Positions 26,705 through 36,102 of a DNA stretch of 64,000 nucleotides are shown piece after piece. Made by a program: the position numbers and the translations under genes. How positions within the stretch are numbered: the stretch's first letter is position 1; the number at the start of each line of letters is the position of its first letter. This stretch comes from Pseudomonas entomophila (GTDB lineage Bacteria; Pseudomonadota; Gammaproteobacteria; Pseudomonadales; Pseudomonadaceae). The notes under the pieces are model-generated. The model ran no database searches, had not been told where the DNA came from, and was given only the letters and a program-made list of their open reading frames with translations. The stretch spans positions 682,001 to 746,000 of the forward strand of contig NZ_CP063832.1 in assembly GCF_023277925.1 (NCBI RefSeq), given 5' to 3'.

Positions 26705-27403
26705 ATGAACCCGACCCATCCGCGCCTCGACAGCCTGCTCACCGGCAGCGCCCGGCCGTTCACCCGCCCAGGCTCGCACAGCGCCATTGACAAGCACCCC
26801 CGCGAGGGCGCCTTGCACGTGACCTCCCTTGGTATCGCCGGGGATGAACAGGGCGACCTGCGTGTGCACGGTGGGGTCGACAAGGCCATCCATCACTATC
26901 CCCGCGACCACTATCCGGACTGGGCCGCCGAACTCGGCGATCACCCGTTGCTGGCCAAGCCAGGCGCCTTCGGCGAGAACTTCAGCAGCCATGGCTGGCG
27001 TGAAACCGACGTCTGCCTGGGCGACCGCATCCGTGTCGGTACGGCGCTGCTGGAGATCTCCCAGGGCCGCATGCCGTGCTGGAAACTCAACGATCGCTTC
27101 GACGTGGCGCAGATGGCGCTGCGGGTGCAGCAGAGCGGGCGTACCGGCTGGTACTACCGGGTGCTGGAAGAAGGGGTGTTGGCGGCGGGCGATACCCTGG
27201 AGCTGGTCGAGCGGCCCCATGGGCAATGGTCGGTGGCGCGCCTGTCGGCGGTACTGTTCGACAAGCGCCTGGAGCCCGAGCTGCTGCGCGAATGCCTTGA
27301 GCTACCGCTGGTACCGAGCTGGCGCCGCACCCTGGAAAAACGCCTGGAGCAGCACCAGGTCGAGGATTGGACATCGCGCCTGCAAGGCCGTACCGACGCC
27401 TGA
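26705..27403 (+). CDS. yiiM: MOSC domain-containing protein (YiiM-like)
   Basis: A 232-residue molybdenum-cofactor sulfurase C-terminal (MOSC) domain protein. Family features: GDEQGDLRVHGGVDKAIHHYP, GAFGENF and the conserved cysteine in ISQGRMPCWKLNDRF, followed by a C-terminal three-helix region. YiiM proteins reduce 6-N-hydroxylaminopurine and other N-hydroxylated compounds with molybdenum cofactor. The protein is soluble. It is followed by a 5'-nucleotidase gene 43 bases downstream, possibly co-transcribed. Confidence 0.9.
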   Translation: MNPTHPRLDSLLTGSARPFTRPGSHSAIDKHPREGALHVTSLGIAGDEQGDLRVHGGVDKAIHHYPRDHYPDWAAELGDHPLLAKPGAFGENFSSHGWRETDVCLGDRIRVGTALLEISQGRMPCWKLNDRFDVAQMALRVQQSGRTGWYYRVLEEGVLAAGDTLELVERPHGQWSVARLSAVLFDKRLEPELLRECLELPLVPSWRRTLEKRLEQHQVEDWTSRLQGRTDA

Positions 27404-27445
27404 GCCCAGGGTGTTTTCAACTGTTTTCATGACAAGGATTGCCCC

Positions 27446-28381
27446 ATGCCTTTCGAACTGGATGACCGCCTGGTGATCGGAGTCGCTTCCAGCGCGGTGT
27501 TCGACCTGAGCGAGTCCGACGCGGTATTTCGCCGCGATGGCGAGGCCCAGTACCGCAAGTACCAGGAACAGCACCTCGACGTGCCCCTGGGCAAAGGTAT
27601 CGCCTACCCGTTCATCAAGCGCCTGCTGGCCCTCAACGACCTGCGCGATGACCCGGAAGATCCGCTGGTGGAAGTGGTGCTGCTGTCGCAGAACGACCCG
27701 GACACCGGCTTGCGGGTGATGAAGACCATCGGCCATTACGGGCTGAACATGACCCGGGCCATCTTCACCCAGGGCCGCTCGCCCTACGAATACATCCCGG
27801 CGCTGAACATCGCGCTGTTCCTGTCCGCCGACAAGCAGCACGTCGACGCGGCAATCAAGGCCGGTTACCCGGCGGGGCAGGTGCTGGATTCGAAGTTCGA
27901 TGACGATGAAAGCGACGACAACCTGCGCATCGCCTTCGACTTCGACGGCGTGTTGGCTGGAGACGAGTCGGAGGCGGTGATGCAATCGGGCGGGCTGGAC
28001 AGCTTCCACGCCCACGAAGTGATGAATGTCGCCCAGCCACATAATCCGGGGCCGCTGAAGGAGTTCTTCGTGCGTATTGCGCGGATCCAGGCGGCGGAGG
28101 AGCAATACAAGCTCGAGCACCCCGGTTACGAGAACCGCTTGCGGGTGTCGATCGTCACCGCGCGCAACGCGCCATCCCATGAACGTGCGCTCAACACCCT
28201 GAAAAGCTGGGGAGTGATGGCCAACGACGCGTTCTTTCTCGGGGGCATCGAGAAGCGCCGGGTGTTGCAAGTACTCAAGCCACACATCTTCTTCGATGAC
28301 CAGTCGGGGCACCTGAAGAGCACCAGCACCGTGGTGCCTTCGGTGCACATCCCCTTCGGCGTGACCAACCAATCACTGTAG
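27446..28381 (+). CDS. 5'-nucleotidase (cytosolic, PF06189-type)
   Basis: A 311-residue hydrolase expected to dephosphorylate nucleoside monophosphates. It has the HAD-type nucleophile motif IAFDFDGVLAGDESE near residue 165, IVTARNAPSHERALNTL for motif II and HIFFDDQSGHL for motif IV, matching the bacterial relatives of cytosolic 5'-nucleotidase I. There is no signal peptide. Its stop codon lies at the edge of a REP unit. Together with the MOSC gene, it may help purge modified nucleotides, but that is inference. Confidence 0.9.
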   Translation: MPFELDDRLVIGVASSAVFDLSESDAVFRRDGEAQYRKYQEQHLDVPLGKGIAYPFIKRLLALNDLRDDPEDPLVEVVLLSQNDPDTGLRVMKTIGHYGLNMTRAIFTQGRSPYEYIPALNIALFLSADKQHVDAAIKAGYPAGQVLDSKFDDDESDDNLRIAFDFDGVLAGDESEAVMQSGGLDSFHAHEVMNVAQPHNPGPLKEFFVRIARIQAAEEQYKLEHPGYENRLRVSIVTARNAPSHERALNTLKSWGVMANDAFFLGGIEKRRVLQVLKPHIFFDDQSGHLKSTSTVVPSVHIPFGVTNQSL

Positions 28382-28467
28382 GCGCCGGCCTTGCTGGCGA
28401 ACCGAGCCAATCCCGATCTCTGGTCTGCGTGCGAAGTTGTTCGCCAGCAAGGCTGGCTCCTACAGGG
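28378..28467. repeat. REP pair between the 5'-nucleotidase and SH3 genes
   Basis: Facing units tgtaggcgccggccttgctg (28378-28397) and cagcaaggctggctcctaca (28445-28464) lie between convergent genes. Confidence 0.78.
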
Positions 28468-28480
28468 GGCGTGCCTGGTT

Positions 28481-29131
28481 TCAGAACCAGCGATCGTTGC
28501 GCTTGCGGCCACGAGTCAGCGCCGGCAGGATCAACCCCACCAGTAGCCCGGCACCGGCGATGCTGCCGCCGTAGACCATGTAGCGCATCATCACCTGCTT
28601 GTTTTCGTCGCCCAGGCGCGCCTGGGTGTCGCGCAGGTTCGACTGGCTTTGTTCCAGTTGTTCGTTGAGTGCCTTGTTGCGAGTTTCCAGCTCGTCGATC
28701 AGCGCCTTGCGCGAATCAAGGGTTTCCTGCATGCCCTGCACACGGCTCTTCCAACTGTCATCGATGGTCTTGAGCTGGCCGGACAACTCCGCCACCTGAG
28801 CGTCGAGCTGTGGCAGGCGCTCGTTCTGCCCCGGTACCGCCTGCAGGTCGCTGGTGAGGATCCATACCAGGTCGCCGCTTTGCCCACGTACCTGGCTGTA
28901 GTTGCCCTGGGTGGTCTGCAGCGTGACCTTCTGCCCGGACTTGAGCGTGCCGACAATGCGGTGGCCATCGGTGGGGCCACTGCGCACATAGGTGCTCAGG
29001 CTGTCGCTGACCCAGCGCGCATCGCTGGCCGGTTCTTCGGCGTGGGCAGGCGCGGCCAGGGCGATCAGGGCGGCGATCAGGCCGCCGCGCAGGGCGGGCA
29101 GGGCGGAGGAGGCAGGCTGGTTTTCTGGCAT
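28481..29131 (-). CDS. SH3 domain-containing, membrane-anchored protein (TIGR04211/YgiM type)
   Basis: A 216-residue protein: signal peptide (ALRGGLIAALIALAAPAHA), bacterial SH3 domain (WVSDSLSTYVRSGPTDGHRI to WILTSDL), a coiled coil of about 75 residues (SGQLKTIDD to RLGDENKQ) and a C-terminal membrane helix (YGGSIAGAGLLVGLILPAL) followed by basic residues. The order matches the TIGR04211 SH3 family represented by E. coli YgiM. The start at 29131 gives a proper signal peptide; a longer in-frame extension does not. Confidence 0.9.
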   Translation of the reverse strand: MPENQPASSALPALRGGLIAALIALAAPAHAEEPASDARWVSDSLSTYVRSGPTDGHRIVGTLKSGQKVTLQTTQGNYSQVRGQSGDLVWILTSDLQAVPGQNERLPQLDAQVAELSGQLKTIDDSWKSRVQGMQETLDSRKALIDELETRNKALNEQLEQSQSNLRDTQARLGDENKQVMMRYMVYGGSIAGAGLLVGLILPALTRGRKRNDRWF

Positions 29132-29328
29132 GGTGATCTTCGCTGCAACAGGACAAGTAAAGGCCCGATGACTGGGCCGGCGATCCGGTCGGGTGGATTG
29201 ACCGTCAGCGAAAGACCGCATTTTTGTAGGCAGGTTCACTGCTTGCGGTGGGGATTGTCTGCAGGATGTTGCTTGATGCGATGCATGCGGGGGCGCGGTG
29301 GGCGCCATCAAGCGCCCACGGCGGGGTA

Positions 29329-29496
29329 TCAACGGGTGGCGGTCTTGCCATCCAGGCGGGCCTGCTCCAGCAGCAGGTTCAGTTGTGCGACCTGCTGGCG
29401 CAACTGGTCACGTTCATCCTTCAATTGGCGCAGTTCGTCACGGCGCACAGTCACGTAGAGGGTCTGGGTGGGAGTGGCAGGCATCAAGGTACCCAT
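29329..29496 (-). CDS. Small predicted coiled-coil protein
   Basis: A 55-residue frame with an ordered N-terminus ([16 protein letters not shown]) and a leucine-heptad helix ([20 protein letters not shown]). GAGG stands six bases before the ATG at 29496. It lies alone between the SH3 gene and gnd, transcribed away from gnd. Function is unknown; coding is supported by codon use and the ribosome-binding site. Confidence 0.65.
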   Translation of the reverse strand: MGTLMPATPTQTLYVTVRRDELRQLKDERDQLRQQVAQLNLLLEQARLDGKTATR

Positions 29497-29693
29497 TGGC
29501 ACACCTCGCTTGGCTGGTGACATTCAAAAGCGTAGACGCTTCAGGCGGCGCGCATTCTGAATTCTTTGCAGGCCCTTTGGAACTTTTTTGTTTATCGTTG
29601 TCACCCCGTTCGTCGGTGAACCCTCGAGCGGATCGCTGGACTAATCTGAAATCTTCAAATGTTGTCATCCAAATCCAAGGGGAGCGTCGCTAC

Positions 29694-30677
29694 ATGCAAC
29701 TGGGAATCATCGGGCTGGGCCGCATGGGCGGCAATATCGCAAGGCGCCTGATGCGCGATGGCCATCGCACCGTGGTCCATGATCGCAGCCGCGAGGCTAT
29801 CACCGCGTTGGAAGGCGAGGGCGCGCAAGGGGCCCACGACCTCGGCGCGCTGGTGCAGAAGCTCAAGGCGCCGCGCGCGGTGTGGGTGATGCTGCCCGCT
29901 GGCGAGCCTACCGAGCAGACCATCGCCCAACTGGCCGAGCTGCTCGAGCCGGGCGACGCGATCATCGATGGCGGCAACACCTTCTACAAGGATGACGTGC
30001 GCCGTGCCGCCGAGCTGGCCAAGCGCGGCCTGCACTACCTCGACGTCGGCACCTCTGGCGGCGTGTGGGGCCTGGACCGCGGCTATTGCATGATGATCGG
30101 TGGCGAGAAAGCGGTGTTCGAGCGTCTCGAACCCCTGTTCAAGACCCTGGCCCCCGGCGTAGGCGAAATCCCGCGCACCCAGGGCCGCACGGGCGAGCCC
30201 GAGCGTGCCGAGCACGGCTACATCCATGCCGGCCCGCCCGGTGCCGGCCACTACGTGAAAATGGTCCACAACGGCATCGAGTACGGCCTGATGCAGGCCT
30301 ACGCAGAAGGCTTCGACCTGCTGCGCAGCAAGGGCGGCAACGAGCTGCCGGAAGACCAGCGCTTCGACCTCAACGTGGCGGAAATCGCCGAGGTGTGGCG
30401 CCGTGGCAGCGTGGTCACCTCCTGGCTGCTGGACCTGACCGCCGATGCGCTGGTCGCCGATCCGCAGCTCAGCGAATTCAGCGGTTCGGTCTCCGATAGC
30501 GGCGAAGGGCGCTGGACCATCGATGCCGCCGTCGAGCAGGCCGTACCGGTACCGGTGTTGTCCAGCGCGCTGTTCGCCCGCTTCCGTTCGCGCCAGCAAC
30601 AGGGCACCTACGGCGACAAGATTCTCTCCGCCATGCGCCTGGGCTTTGGCGGCCACGTCGAGAAGAAGGGCGAATGA
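29694..30677 (+). CDS. gnd: 6-phosphogluconate dehydrogenase, decarboxylating (short form)
   Basis: Converts 6-phosphogluconate to ribulose 5-phosphate with reduction of NAD(P). The 327-residue length marks the short, usually NAD-preferring class. Motifs: nucleotide-binding [42 protein letters not shown] and the catalytic [27 protein letters not shown] precedes the ATG at 29694; sequence upstream in frame is noncoding. Its stop overlaps the zwf start (ATGA), so both oxidative pentose-phosphate dehydrogenases are made together. Confidence 0.95.
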   Translation: MQLGIIGLGRMGGNIARRLMRDGHRTVVHDRSREAITALEGEGAQGAHDLGALVQKLKAPRAVWVMLPAGEPTEQTIAQLAELLEPGDAIIDGGNTFYKDDVRRAAELAKRGLHYLDVGTSGGVWGLDRGYCMMIGGEKAVFERLEPLFKTLAPGVGEIPRTQGRTGEPERAEHGYIHAGPPGAGHYVKMVHNGIEYGLMQAYAEGFDLLRSKGGNELPEDQRFDLNVAEIAEVWRRGSVVTSWLLDLTADALVADPQLSEFSGSVSDSGEGRWTIDAAVEQAVPVPVLSSALFARFRSRQQQGTYGDKILSAMRLGFGGHVEKKGE

Positions 30678-32170
30678 CCAAGCAGACGACCCCTGCCGCG
30701 CCGCCTTGCACGCTGTTCCTGTTCGGCGCCAATGGCGACCTGGTCAAGCGCCTGCTGATGCCGGCGCTGTACAACCTGGCCCGCGATGGCCTGCTCGACC
30801 GCAACCTGCGTATCGTCGGGGTCGACCACAATCCCGCTAGCGCCGAAGCGTTCGCTGAACGCCTGCATGCCTTCATGCAGGAGCGCGACAAGGGGCATGA
30901 AGGTGATGAGCGCTGCTTCGATGCCGCGCTCTGGGAGCGCCTGGCCACGTGCATCGACTACCAGACGGGTGATTTTCTCGACCCCGAGACTTACAAGGCC
31001 TTGGCGGCGCGCATCGACGCGACCCGCCACGGCAATGCCATCTTCTACCTGGCCACCTCGCCACGCTTCTTCCCTGAGGTGGCCCAGCGCCTGGGCGCGG
31101 CCGGCCTGCTCGACGAGTCCGCTGGCGGTTTTCGCCGGGTGGTGGTGGAGAAGCCCTTCGGCACCGACCTGGCCAGCGCCGAGGCGCTCAACGCTTGCCT
31201 GCTCAAGGTGATGAGCGAGCGGCAGATCTACCGTATCGACCATTACCTCGGTAAAGAGACGGTACAGAACATCCTGGTCAGCCGTTTCTCCAACGGCCTG
31301 TTCGAGGCGTTCTGGAACAACCACTACATCGATCACGTGCAGATCACCGCCGCCGAGACCGTCGGCGTCGAGACCCGTGGCGCCTTCTACGACAGTACCG
31401 GCGCCCTGCGCGACATGGTGCCCAACCACCTGTTCCAGTTGCTGGCCATGGTGGCGATGGAGCCGCCGGCTGCGTTCGGCGCCGACGCCGTGCGTGGCGA
31501 AAAGGCCAAGGTGATCGGTGCCATCCGCCCCTGGTCGGCGAAGATGGCCTTGAAGAACTCCGTGCGCGGCCAGTACACCGCGGGCAAGCAACTGCCCGGC
31601 TACCGTGAAGAACCTAATGTCGACAAGGACAGCCAGACCGAAACCTATGTCGCGCTCAAGGTGATGATCGATAACTGGCGCTGGGCCGGGGTGCCGTTCT
31701 ACCTGCGTACCGGCAAACGCATGAGCGTGCGCGACACCGAGATCGCCATCTGCTTCAAACCTGCGCCCTATGCCCAGTTCCGCGAAAGCGAGCTGGAGCG
31801 GCCCAAGCCCAACTACCTGAAGATCCAGATCCAGCCCAACGAGGGTATGTGGTTCGACCTGCAGGCCAAGCGTCCGGGGCCGGAACTGGTGATGGAGAAT
31901 GTCGAGCTGGGGTTCGCCTACAAGGACTTCTTCAAGATGACCCCGGCGACCGGTTATGAAACCCTGATCTACGACTGCCTCACCGGCGACCAGACCTTGT
32001 TCCAGCGCGCAGACAACATCGAGAACGGCTGGCGCGCCGTGCAGCCGTTCCTCGATGCCTGGGCTGCCGAGGGCAGCGAGGTGCACGGTTATCCGGCAGG
32101 CGAAGATGGCCCGGAGGCTGGCAACGAGTTGCTGGCGCGCGACAAGCGGGAATGGCACAAGCTGGGTTGA
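30674..32170 (+). CDS. zwf: Glucose-6-phosphate 1-dehydrogenase
   Basis: First enzyme of the oxidative pentose-phosphate and Entner-Doudoroff routes, oxidising glucose 6-phosphate. The 498-residue protein has the nucleotide-binding [30 protein letters not shown], the active-site signature RIDHYLGKE near residue 185, and FYLRTGKRM. The FGANGDL in place of FGASGDL is a mild variation. Pseudomonads carry several zwf paralogues; the coupling with gnd suggests this one serves the pentose-phosphate branch. Confidence 0.96.
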   Translation: MTKQTTPAAPPCTLFLFGANGDLVKRLLMPALYNLARDGLLDRNLRIVGVDHNPASAEAFAERLHAFMQERDKGHEGDERCFDAALWERLATCIDYQTGDFLDPETYKALAARIDATRHGNAIFYLATSPRFFPEVAQRLGAAGLLDESAGGFRRVVVEKPFGTDLASAEALNACLLKVMSERQIYRIDHYLGKETVQNILVSRFSNGLFEAFWNNHYIDHVQITAAETVGVETRGAFYDSTGALRDMVPNHLFQLLAMVAMEPPAAFGADAVRGEKAKVIGAIRPWSAKMALKNSVRGQYTAGKQLPGYREEPNVDKDSQTETYVALKVMIDNWRWAGVPFYLRTGKRMSVRDTEIAICFKPAPYAQFRESELERPKPNYLKIQIQPNEGMWFDLQAKRPGPELVMENVELGFAYKDFFKMTPATGYETLIYDCLTGDQTLFQRADNIENGWRAVQPFLDAWAAEGSEVHGYPAGEDGPEAGNELLARDKREWHKLG

Positions 32171-32178
32171 AGTACCTG

Positions 32179-32243
32179 TTCGCCGGCAAGCCGGCTCCTA
32201 CAAAGTGACGCGCAACCTGTAGGCGCCGGCTTGCCGGCGAACC
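32179..32243. repeat. REP pair downstream of zwf
   Basis: Facing units ttcgccggcaagccggctcc (32179-32198) and ggcgccggcttgccggcgaa (32222-32241) separate zwf from the GH15 gene. Confidence 0.78.
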
Positions 32244-32330
32244 GCGTTCAACCGCAACGCGGCTCGCTCAGCGGAACGCCTACCCAATCCACGCATCCAA
32301 CACTCCGAGTGCCCGCCACCAGGAGCCCAG

Positions 32331-34124
32331 ATGCCCGCCCTGATCGAAGACTACGCCCTCATCGGCAACTGCCGCAGCGCCGCCCTGATCAACCGCGACG
32401 GTGCCCTTGATTGGCTTTGCCTGCCGCGCTTCGATGCCCCGGCCGTGTTCGCCGCCCTGCTGGGCAACGAAGAAAACGGCCGCTGGCGGCTGGCCCCCAG
32501 CGACCCCGTCGAACACACCTCGCGTCAATACCTCGAAGACACCCTGGTACTGGAAACCAGCTGGACCACTGCCAGCGGCCATGCCCGGGTGCTCGACTGC
32601 ATGCCCTTGGGCGATGGCAACGCGGTGCTGCGCATCGTCGAAGGCCTGGTCGGCGAAACCGCGTTCGAGATGGATTTGGTGCTGCGCTTCGACTACGGCC
32701 GCAGCGTGCCCTGGGTGGAAAAGCTCGACCCGCTGACCCTCAGCGCCGTCGCCGGCCCCGATCGCCTGATCCTGCGCGGTACCACCGAAACGCACGGCCG
32801 CGACCAACACAGCGTCACGCGGTTTCGCGTCCGCGCCGGCGAACGCCAGGTCTTCAGTCTCTGCCACCAGCCCTCGCACCTGCCTGTGCAGCCGGGCTTC
32901 GATGCCGACCACGCCCTGGCGCAGACCATCGAGCAGTGGCAGTCCTTCGCCGCCCGCTGCCCCGACATAGGCCCCCACACCGCCCTGGTGCGTCGCTCAT
33001 TACTGACGCTCAAGGCCATGACCTACGCACCCACCGGCGGTATGGTCGCCGCCGTTACTACCTCGCTGCCCGAGCGGGTCGGCGGGGAGCGCAACTGGGA
33101 CTACCGCTATTGCTGGTTGCGCGACGCCACCATGACCCTGCTGGCGTTCATGAGCCTCGGTTACTTCGACGAAGCCCAGGCCTGGCGCGAATGGTTGCTG
33201 CGCTCGGTGGCCGGCAACCCCGAGCAGATGCAGATCATGTATGGCCTGGCGGGGGAGCGCGACCTGCCCGAGTTCACCTTGCCCTGGCTGGCGGGCTACG
33301 AGCGCTCGCAGCCCGTGCGCGTGGGCAATGCCGCCTCCGCGCAGCGCCAGCTCGACATCTACGGCGAACTCGCCGATGCCATGGCCCAGGCGATCAAGGG
33401 TGGCCTGCCACGTCACCCGCGCAGCGCTGCCATCTCCCGGGCGATCCTGCCCTATGTGGAGCGCATCTGGCGCGAGCCCGACGAAGGCCTGTGGGAGGTG
33501 CGCGGTGGCCGCCAGCACTTCGTCCACTCCAAGGTCATGGCCTGGGTCGCCTTCGACCGCGCGGCGGGGCTGGCCGACACCACCGAGGACGGTCGCGAGC
33601 ACAGCCGCCACTATCGCCAGGTGGCCGACGAGATTCATCGCGAGGTCTGCGCCCTTGGTCTGGACACCCAGGGCAGGTTCTTCGTGCAGGCCTACGGTTC
33701 GGCCGAACTCGACGCCAGTCTATTGCAGATCGCACTGACCGGGTTCCTGCCGGCCGATGATCCCAGGTTCCTGCACACCCTCGAGCAAATCGAGCGGCGG
33801 TTGCTACGCAACGGGCTGCTGCTGCGCTATGACAGCGACAGCTGCAGTGACGGCCTGACGCCGGGAGAGGGGACGTTTCTGGTGTGTTCGTTCTGGCTGG
33901 CGGATGTGTATGTGCTGTTGGGGCGGCGGGAGGAAGCGCAGGCGTTGTATGCGCGGTTGACGGGGTTGTGCAACGACGTCGGGTTGCTGGCCGAGCAGTA
34001 CGACCCGGTGGGCAAGCGCATGCTGGGGAATTTTCCGCAGGCGTTCAGCCATGTCGGGATCATTAACACGGCGTTGAACCTGCACCGGGCACAGTGCCCG
34101 GTGCGGGATCGGGTAAAAATGTGA
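32331..34124 (+). CDS. Glycoside hydrolase family 15 protein (glucoamylase/trehalase-like)
   Basis: A 597-residue cytosolic hydrolase. The N-terminal beta-rich domain begins IEDYALIGNCRSAALINRDG and LDWLCLPRFDAPAVFAALL, as in bacterial GH15 proteins. The catalytic barrel starts with RNWDYRYCWLRDATMTL near residue 255, and the C-terminal catalytic acid region is FLVCSFWLADVYVLLGR with NFPQAFSHVGIINTALNL. Relatives include trehalases and glucoamylases; acting on glycogen- or trehalose-derived sugars would feed the adjacent gnd-zwf route. The precise substrate is unknown. Confidence 0.9.
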   Translation: MPALIEDYALIGNCRSAALINRDGALDWLCLPRFDAPAVFAALLGNEENGRWRLAPSDPVEHTSRQYLEDTLVLETSWTTASGHARVLDCMPLGDGNAVLRIVEGLVGETAFEMDLVLRFDYGRSVPWVEKLDPLTLSAVAGPDRLILRGTTETHGRDQHSVTRFRVRAGERQVFSLCHQPSHLPVQPGFDADHALAQTIEQWQSFAARCPDIGPHTALVRRSLLTLKAMTYAPTGGMVAAVTTSLPERVGGERNWDYRYCWLRDATMTLLAFMSLGYFDEAQAWREWLLRSVAGNPEQMQIMYGLAGERDLPEFTLPWLAGYERSQPVRVGNAASAQRQLDIYGELADAMAQAIKGGLPRHPRSAAISRAILPYVERIWREPDEGLWEVRGGRQHFVHSKVMAWVAFDRAAGLADTTEDGREHSRHYRQVADEIHREVCALGLDTQGRFFVQAYGSAELDASLLQIALTGFLPADDPRFLHTLEQIERRLLRNGLLLRYDSDSCSDGLTPGEGTFLVCSFWLADVYVLLGRREEAQALYARLTGLCNDVGLLAEQYDPVGKRMLGNFPQAFSHVGIINTALNLHRAQCPVRDRVKM

Positions 34125-34172
34125 TTGAGGCGTGCAGCGTTACGCTTGAAGCATGGAGTTGAAGCCAGACCT

Positions 34173-35306
34173 TCAGGTGAGGTTATCTGGGATGGCTTCG
34201 ATATCACTGATTTCCAGAACGGCCTTGGCATGCTTGAGTCGGCCTGTGACGCTGATGCTCACTTCACTGGCAAAATGTTCGACGACGTCGTCGTACAAGG
34301 TATCGCTGAAGGCGCATTTGAGTTCGGTTTCCGCGTCGGGACGACTGCGAAGTATGAACGTGAGGTTATCCTTATCCAGCTCTCGAATCTTGCCGCTGGT
34401 CTTCATGAGCTGATGCCTTGATGTCTGATGCCGTGCCAGGGTTTCACTGATCAGCTTTCGATGGGCGCGGGTGAGGCGAAACACGTGATTGTTGCTGATC
34501 AACTGACCACGAAGTTCGGCAGACTCCACTTGGCCATGGGTGGGGGGCGTTAGGTCCTTGAGGGCCTCCAGTACGGACAGTTCGGGTTCGCCACCTGATT
34601 GGTCGACGAGCCAGCGTAACCCGTTTTCGAGTACCTGTGCACTTTGGGTATAAGTGCTGATGCCCGGAACTTGCAAGTCCAATTGCTCGGGGCTGGGTGT
34701 GGAGAAGGATACTTCGAAACTGTTGTAGGCAAATCGCGTTGCCGGAAGGTCATACGATTTCCTGAAGCTTTCTTCCGGCCTTCCCTGGGCAATGCTCTGG
34801 GTGATGGTTTCCAGGATTTTCTTCAACGCATTTGCAGGGCTGTTCACTGCGCGCGCAATGACACTGGCGGGGACCGAGCCCTCTTTCAATCCTTGCCCTA
34901 TCAAGCGATACGATAGTAGCGGCATGTGCTCCGGGCAAAGCGTGGCGTGGGGCTCTGGTTTGAACTTGGCGGGTACTTCATCCAGGCTTTCGAGATGCCA
35001 GGCTCTTGACGGCGACATGTCATAGCGCAGGTCTACAGCCCAGAGCCAGCTCTGCTTGAGCAGGTCATGCACCGATTTATGTCCGCACTTCAACTGCTGG
35101 ATCAGCAAGGCGCTGCTTGGGGTAACCAGGTAGCGAATCAGTTTATCGTCCCGGTCTTCCTTGCTTTCGTACCAAAAGCGCAGGAAGCCATCCTGGTCAA
35201 GGGTGGTGAAGATCTTGGGGCCATCGAACTCGTAAAGAACCTCTGCGATTTGCAGGTCTTCAAAAGGTTGGGTACTGATGGCGGGTGAGGTGATGGGCCA
35301 CAGCAT
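34173..35306 (-). CDS. Unrecognised 377-residue protein, second gene of a two-gene operon
   Basis: I do not recognise this protein with certainty. The N-terminal 110 residues form a probable alpha/beta domain (FEDLQIAEVLYEFDGPKIFT, FLRFWYESKEDRDDKLIRYL), perhaps related to the DUF6575 family from memory only. The central part is helical and charged (SVIARAVNSPANALKKILET) and the C-terminal 120 residues again alternate strands and helices (DNLTFILRSRPDAETELKCA). No catalytic motif, signal peptide or membrane segment is visible. The start at 35306 is two bases after the stop of the upstream gene. The gene is AT-richer than its neighbours, which suggests horizontal origin. Confidence 0.75.
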   Translation of the reverse strand: MLWPITSPAISTQPFEDLQIAEVLYEFDGPKIFTTLDQDGFLRFWYESKEDRDDKLIRYLVTPSSALLIQQLKCGHKSVHDLLKQSWLWAVDLRYDMSPSRAWHLESLDEVPAKFKPEPHATLCPEHMPLLSYRLIGQGLKEGSVPASVIARAVNSPANALKKILETITQSIAQGRPEESFRKSYDLPATRFAYNSFEVSFSTPSPEQLDLQVPGISTYTQSAQVLENGLRWLVDQSGGEPELSVLEALKDLTPPTHGQVESAELRGQLISNNHVFRLTRAHRKLISETLARHQTSRHQLMKTSGKIRELDKDNLTFILRSRPDAETELKCAFSDTLYDDVVEHFASEVSISVTGRLKHAKAVLEISDIEAIPDNLT

Positions 35307-35308
35307 GT

Positions 35309-35689
35309 TCAGGCCTCCACTGCCTTGAAGAGCACGCTGCGCTCGAGATCTTTGCGCGGCCACCAAGTCATGTGCCGAGGATTGCTTTTAGTGGGGGTGT
35401 TCATGGTTTTGCCGTGACTAGGGTCAAGTTGGGCGGCAACGATATGTTCTCCAAGCGAGGGGAACAAGGATTGCTGATGGCTGCAACTGGCGAAGTCGGG
35501 AAATACGGAAAGCCCGTGACGTGTGCATGCAAGATCGCCAGTTGCATTGACTGCGCGGCCACGCTCCGCCTGTGAGAGGCAATCCTGTTGGTCCACGGGG
35601 TTGTTGGGGGAAACCATGTAAATAGTTCCAGAGCAGCTCACGGCATTTGGCAGCGGGCAGTTTTCGGGTAGCCCATCGGGGAAAATCAT
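35309..35689 (-). CDS. Unrecognised 126-residue protein, first gene of a two-gene operon
   Basis: A small protein with five cysteines in its first 70 residues (NCPLPNAVSCSGTIYMVSPN) and a basic C-terminus (NPRHMTWWPRKDLERSVL). There is no signal peptide. AAAGGA stands eight bases before the ATG. Its stop is two bases from the start of the larger gene, so both are almost certainly co-translated. The order small-then-large with atypical base composition resembles toxin-antitoxin and small defence modules, but I cannot assign a family. Confidence 0.65.
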   Translation of the reverse strand: MIFPDGLPENCPLPNAVSCSGTIYMVSPNNPVDQQDCLSQAERGRAVNATGDLACTRHGLSVFPDFASCSHQQSLFPSLGEHIVAAQLDPSHGKTMNTPTKSNPRHMTWWPRKDLERSVLFKAVEA

Positions 35690-36052
35690 TGGTGCGTCCT
35701 TTCGTGTCTGGCAGTTTAGGTCTGTAGCAGCGGAGCGTCCATGCGGCTCGACTCGATGGTTGGAAGCGTTTCGCAGGGCGTACTGTGTGAAGCCTCTATC
35801 GTAGGTGGGAATCGATGAGCTTGGGAACTGAGTCCGAACTCATTTTCTGCTTTGTTTTCTGTGGTCAGTTTCCCAAATATTGAGGGTACAAGCGGTCGCT
35901 GGAGGATGGTTTAGCGTGGTTGTTTATGCGCAAGTTGCTGGCTGGCCCGCAACAGCCATGAACGCTCAGGCCGGCTCGCCGATGCATCACCAGTGCTGTC
36001 ACATCCTTGCACCATCAGCGCCACGCGGCTGTTCCAGGCAACCTGAAAACAC
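35690..36052. other. Gene-free 363-base interval upstream of the two-gene operon
   Basis: It contains the promoter region of the two-gene operon and the downstream flank of glpT. A loose inverted repeat (gggaactga with tcagtttccc, near 35826 and 35865) is visible. No credible gene, RNA or mobile element was seen. Confidence 0.5.
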
Positions 36053-36079
36053 AAAGCCCGGGGCGAAACCCCGGGCTTT
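36053..36079. terminator. Terminator downstream of glpT
   Basis: Eleven-base arms aaagcccgggg and ccccgggcttt flank a five-base loop. It lies 24 bases after the glpT stop codon on the minus strand. Confidence 0.9.
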
Positions 36080-36102
36080 GTCATTTACACCTGCCCCATG
36101 TG

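Noticed and set aside
26498..27226. Antisense gene overlapping the MOSC gene
   Set aside because: Mirror frame; MOSC motifs are clear on the plus strand.
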